A DNA stretch of 64,000 nt, from assembly GCA_027922465.2 (NCBI GenBank), contig BQMF02000103.1, forward strand, positions 868,001 to 932,000, written 5' to 3'. The position numbers were made by a program, and so were the translations under genes. Source of the DNA: Turritopsis dohrnii (taxonomy: Eukaryota; Cnidaria; Hydrozoa; Anthoathecata; Oceaniidae). How positions within the stretch are numbered: the first letter of the stretch is position 1; every line of letters begins with the position of its first letter. Shown piece after piece: positions 60,054 to 64,000 of this stretch. The notes beneath the pieces were generated by a model. The model did no database searches. It saw only the letters and a list, made by a program, of their open reading frames with translations, and was not told where the DNA came from.

Positions 60054-60210
60054 AATCCACCAAAAATTTTCTTTGTACATTCTGCCCCAACTTCTCAGTT
60101 ATATGTCTCGGTTGATTTTTTCTGCTTTCTAGAAATTGCACTTGATGTGAAGTTATTTTGTTTATTATAGTGGTCAATAAAAATTCAACTGATTTTTAAA
60201 TATTTTATAG

Positions 60211-60284
60211 TTCTCCTGCTTCCCATCTTCGTGTCCGCTGTGGCAGTCGCTACTGAGCGAGATTTTCAATGTTCTGGCGGCAAG
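60211..60284 (+). other. Possible signal-peptide exon of an unidentified gene
   Basis: Between a good acceptor (TATTTTATAG|TT) and a consensus donor (AAG|GTAAGTG), one frame reads LLLPIFVSAVAVATERDFQC. That looks like the end of a secretion signal, a small-residue cleavage site and the start of a mature protein with a cysteine. No initiator exon or following exon was identified, so this could be chance. Confidence 0.2.
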
Positions 60285-60995
60285 GTAAGTGAAAAATGGA
60301 ACTGTACACAACTGATATTGTCAAATAATTGTAAATTGTTTCTGACTTCGAACTGTTTTATTGTTTTTTTCTGCGCGATGAATGAAGAAGTTAGAATGAT
60401 AAAAATGGAACTACAGATTGAAGGGGAAAGGCTAAAAAGTCTCAGTGAACTCATACAAATTCCATATTGAAGGAAACAAACTGTTCTTCTGTTTTATAAG
60501 GAAGCGAGCGCTATTCTGGCAGGTAAACTATACATGGGATGAGTGTGTTCTGAACTGAGAGTTATTTTGATAACAATGAACATAACAAAGAACGTCAACT
60601 CGTTTAAGCTTCAGTCTGATCCCAGCAAATTCAATCAAAAGGGTGTGTGACTTTTAGCTACTCAAGCCTGTATTTTAGAAAAAACAAAACAAAAATTTCA
60701 AAAATGAAAACAATGGATGACAAGTGTTTATATCTAGTTAGATGCATGGATATACTCTACACAAACTGAAAAATAAGCACAATCTATATCCAAGTAAGTA
60801 AAAGCATCTTACGTTATTAAAAAGCAATGAACTATCATAAGGTCTAGAAACAATTGTCAGCAGAGGAAGCCGTTCATTTTTTAACTGTCTTTGAGCGCAT
60901 TGTTAACAATAAACCTGTGCTCGTTCCCAGACTATTTCTCAATATTTTTATTTCTACTGACATCAGCATAGTGCAACCCTCAGCTCTGCATCGAA

Positions 60996-63541
60996 CAGTT
61001 CATTATCTTTGAATTGCATGCCAAGATACATACACAATTCGGTCGTCATTGACGATCATAAACGATTTCATGTTGAAACTTTAAGTAACTATAGAGATAA
61101 GAAAACATTTATATACGTCTTAGACAGTCATCCGTTGACCATCAAACGGTGTCAACCTATCAAATATTTCAACTTATCAAATGTGTCTGGGTAGGCTCAG
61201 GCTTAAACCCATTTGTTGAAATACTTTCATATGTTTTTATAAAGTTGTCATGTCAATGGTTTATCATAATACCATGGACGTATACTGACATTCATATACA
61301 TATCAGATATATGAAACTAGCAAAAAAAAAAAAAGAGGAAGCTGAACCAATAATATGCAAGAGTAGGTAAGGACCTATTGAAATTATTCATTGTAAAACA
61401 TCAGAAAAAATTGGGTTGATAGTGACTTGATTCTTGATGAACTGAGATCAATCATAAAGATTCTTATGTGAAAGCTTATGGTGCTGGCGTTATGGCGTTT
61501 TAATGGCTTGATAGCGTTACCCCTGGTTTCGATTGAGTGATTGGTCTCATTGAGGTTATGCATATGAAGAGTAACAACAGCGAGATTGCCATGATGTCGA
61601 TGGATATAAAGAATGTTCGTGACGTCAAAACATTTCAAGATTATGAACTCCTAAGGAGAAGCGTTGGCGCTTCTGCAGAGGGATCAAAATGCATTGGAGA
61701 AAATGAGCAGATGTATCATCTGCAAAATAGTAACTTCAGAAGTGTTGATCGAGATCGTTGATATATATAACAAGAACAACAGAGGGCTTATAATAGAACC
61801 TTTGAGCAACTCCGTGCTTAATGTACTCGAGTTTAAATTTGAAATAAGATATGTCGACATATTGTTGAGAGTGATGATATGAGATTAATTTCAGATATAA
61901 TCATGTTTGAGCAACTTAATTTCCAGAGCTATTACAAGCTTTGGTGGGGGACTAGTGCCTCTCTTCAACTGTCTCACTTCTGAAGACCCTGAAGGGTCGG
62001 AAAAGATTATTTTCGTCCATGCAAGTTTTTAAGTTGTGTCATTGTGAGATGTAACGTACGCCTTGTCAATTTAAAGATTGAAATTGCTAAAATTTTAACA
62101 AACAAGTAACTACAGAACAACTTCCAAAACGAACTTTTCTCACATAGATTTTTTATACTGCATCATCTAAATTGACCTTGTGTGAGCAAATTCAGAATGT
62201 GGGTATCGGACATTATCTCCTTCCACAGTAAAGAATAGTGCGAAAAAAGTTCACTGCATACAGCAAAAAGTAACATTCCCAAACCGATTGTCTCGTCTTT
62301 TTCCTATAATAACTTATTTTCACTTATTTCACTTATTACTAGTAATCGAATTTGCCACTCAAATCTGCATATTCGTGCGTGATTTACTTTTGAGAAACAT
62401 AAACCTGCAGGTAAGGGGGAATGCGGGATGAAAACAAAAATTGAGGTAACATTACGAAAATTCAAAGTAAATCAGTTATCGAAAGTGAAACCTTAGCGCA
62501 AATATTTCACAAAAAAAACTGACCTTGGGAAGTAAGTGATAGTATAGTACTTATTCTTTAGCTAATTTCTAAATATTATGTTGCATACTTGAGGCATACC
62601 CAAATATAAGTGTCTGACGAAAGAAGAAACCTGTTTCAGAGGTGGCAGGGCATGAGGGGGCTTTTATGATTTAGTGTCTAAGGAGGCCCCACCATGGTTG
62701 TTACCGTGGGCAAGAAATTTTTTTCGGTTTGATAGATTGGCTAAAACGCACTCATATTTTTTAATCAGTTAAGTATTCAAAAGAATATTTTATTGGGTAA
62801 AAAGTGTACACACGTGTCAAAAAGGTTTTCCTCAAAAATATCTACCAATTTGCACGAACCGTCTAACAAGTAGTTGAAAGTTTGCTGATGGGGTTTGGAG
62901 TAACGCTATCATCTCCTTCCTCAACTGATAGTTTGATTCATTCCAATTTTTGCTCTCTTTTGGGTGTACGTGAGTACTAGAATCAGAACAGCGATTTCGG
63001 CAATGACGTCCCATGCAGAGTGTAATCTAGGCTGAATGAGCGTCTGTTGATTGAAAGCTGCCCTCTACCTTCTTTTTTTGGAAAATTTATTTTGCTTTAA
63101 AAACTATTTTTTGCTGGGCTAGCTATGACAACATTTGTTTTTATTGATTCGGTATGTACCGCACTTGTAATTATACATACGAAATTCTATTAGCATATCA
63201 TTGAAATTTCCTGAATTATTTATATATTTCCATGCTAGCAATTTCTTCTTGAACATTATGATGTTATGTGATGTGTGATGTTATATTGCTATGGAGACCA
63301 AGTTTCGAGCAAAAATTTTAAATGGCAATATCTTTTTTGAAAATTCAAAAACTGACTTCATTTTCATCATTTTTACCAAATTCTTTCCAATGGTACAAAA
63401 TATTAATTTGATTTTTTTGGTTTACTTCCCTTTTAATAAAGTTTTATTGACTGAAATTTCTGATTTTTAAAAATTTTGCAGTTGATTTAAAAGAGATTGG
63501 ACACAGTACACAATGATTATTTTGCTTGAAATATTTCAACC
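60996..63541. other. Gene-free stretch
   Basis: No recognisable protein. A diverged partner of 7004-7080 lies at 62680-62760. Open frames at 61537-61882 show no family motif. Confidence 0.45.
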
Positions 63542-64000
63542 AGACACTCATCTACTAAACTTTGCAAATTCAGTGAAATCTCTCTGTGGAAGAGTTAATG
63601 CTGATCTTAGGATTCTGTCGAATGGTTGAATGTCAACAAAATCTCTCTTAACGCTAGCAAAACTGAGTTCATGATTTTTAGATCTCCCAGGAAGTGTCTT
63701 GACTGCACTCCTCGCATTAAACTTGCAGGTAGCATTTTATCTCAATGTAAGAGTGTTAAGTATCTTGGTGTTTTGCTGGATGAACATCTCAATTGGAAAA
63801 GTCATGTCTCCTCACTAACCTCAAAACTCAGAAGAGCCAATGGTGCTCTCTCAAAACTTCGGCATTTTGTTTCAATTGATGTCCTTCTCAATGTCTAACA
63901 CGCCATTTTCATGTCCCATGCAAGATATGCCTGTCAAGTCTGGGGACTCTGTGATAACTCTGTTACTCACAGAGTTCTCACACTTCAAAACATGTCACTT
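63542..64000 (+). pseudogene. LINE reverse transcriptase fragment, 5'-truncated
   Basis: Similarity begins abruptly near the catalytic YADD region, as DTHLLNFANSVKSLCGRVNA. After a frameshift near 63620 it continues as WLNVNKISLNASKTEFMIF. Then follow VKYLGVLLDEHLNWKSHVSSL, an in-frame TAA at 63896-63898 where a tyrosine is usual, and HARYACQVWG to the window edge. These are the palm-thumb motifs of non-LTR (CR1/Jockey-like) reverse transcriptases. 5' truncation, a frameshift and a stop make it a dead copy. Confidence 0.85.

Larger units (their letters stand above)
59365..60995 (+). repeat. Dispersed repeat, two direct copies (third at 34.2 kb)
   Basis: 59365-59570 and 60825-60995 share AAGGTC-AGAAA, GCTCGTTCC-AGAC, TTTCTACTGACAT-AGCATAG and GTGCAACCCTC-GCTCT in the same order. 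A diverged partial copy at 34175-34270 shares AAGGTCGAGAAA, GTGTGTC and TGTGAGATAATC-CACGA. The class is unknown. Confidence 0.65.

Noticed and set aside
61537..61761. 74-residue open frame with charged residues
   Set aside because: No conserved motif, no splice partners, and an equally long overlapping frame exists.

Overview
The window is nuclear DNA from an invertebrate animal. It is AT-rich, has introns and is dense in transposons. Every host gene is a metazoan gene with GT-AG introns. The composition, the types of mobile element and the splice-acceptor-like sequence just before each host start codon would fit a cnidarian, perhaps a hydrozoan. I cannot prove the species from sequence alone.

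Four host loci are supported. (1) 5517-5819, minus: a first coding exon of an SLC22-type organic ion transporter, whose remaining exons were not found. (2) 13296-14731, plus: a complete three-exon PAR-6 polarity scaffold (PB1, semi-CRIB, PDZ). (3) 16299-20562, plus: a twelve-exon ZC3H3-like protein with five tandem CCCH zinc fingers. (4) 41016-52191, plus: a complete twenty-exon C-Maf-inducing protein (CMIP) gene with an N-terminal PH-like region and C-terminal leucine-rich repeats. These are housekeeping or signalling genes with no evident joint pathway.

Most of the remainder is mobile DNA. 1-2890 is nested inverted repeats with a decayed PIF/Harbinger transposase. 4488-5195 is a MITE with a 6-bp target duplication. 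8861-9700 is a mariner/pogo-type element carrying a broken HIRAN-like gene. 22358-29586 is bounded by a 7.2-kb inverted repeat. Inside it lies an ISL2EU-like transposon (23599-26857) encoding a THAP-DDE transposase and a convergent SAP-SWIM-YqaJ nuclease, both cut off by one internal deletion. 27507-28600 is a minisatellite-bearing inverted repeat. 33-40 kb holds several MITEs and a segmental duplication. The right edge is a 5'-truncated, stop-bearing LINE reverse transcriptase.

A 128-bp repeat occurs as a single unit (10.4 kb), as a six-unit array inside a CMIP intron (46.7-47.5 kb) and as an inverted five-unit array downstream (53.9-54.4 kb). No tRNA, rRNA or CRISPR array was seen.
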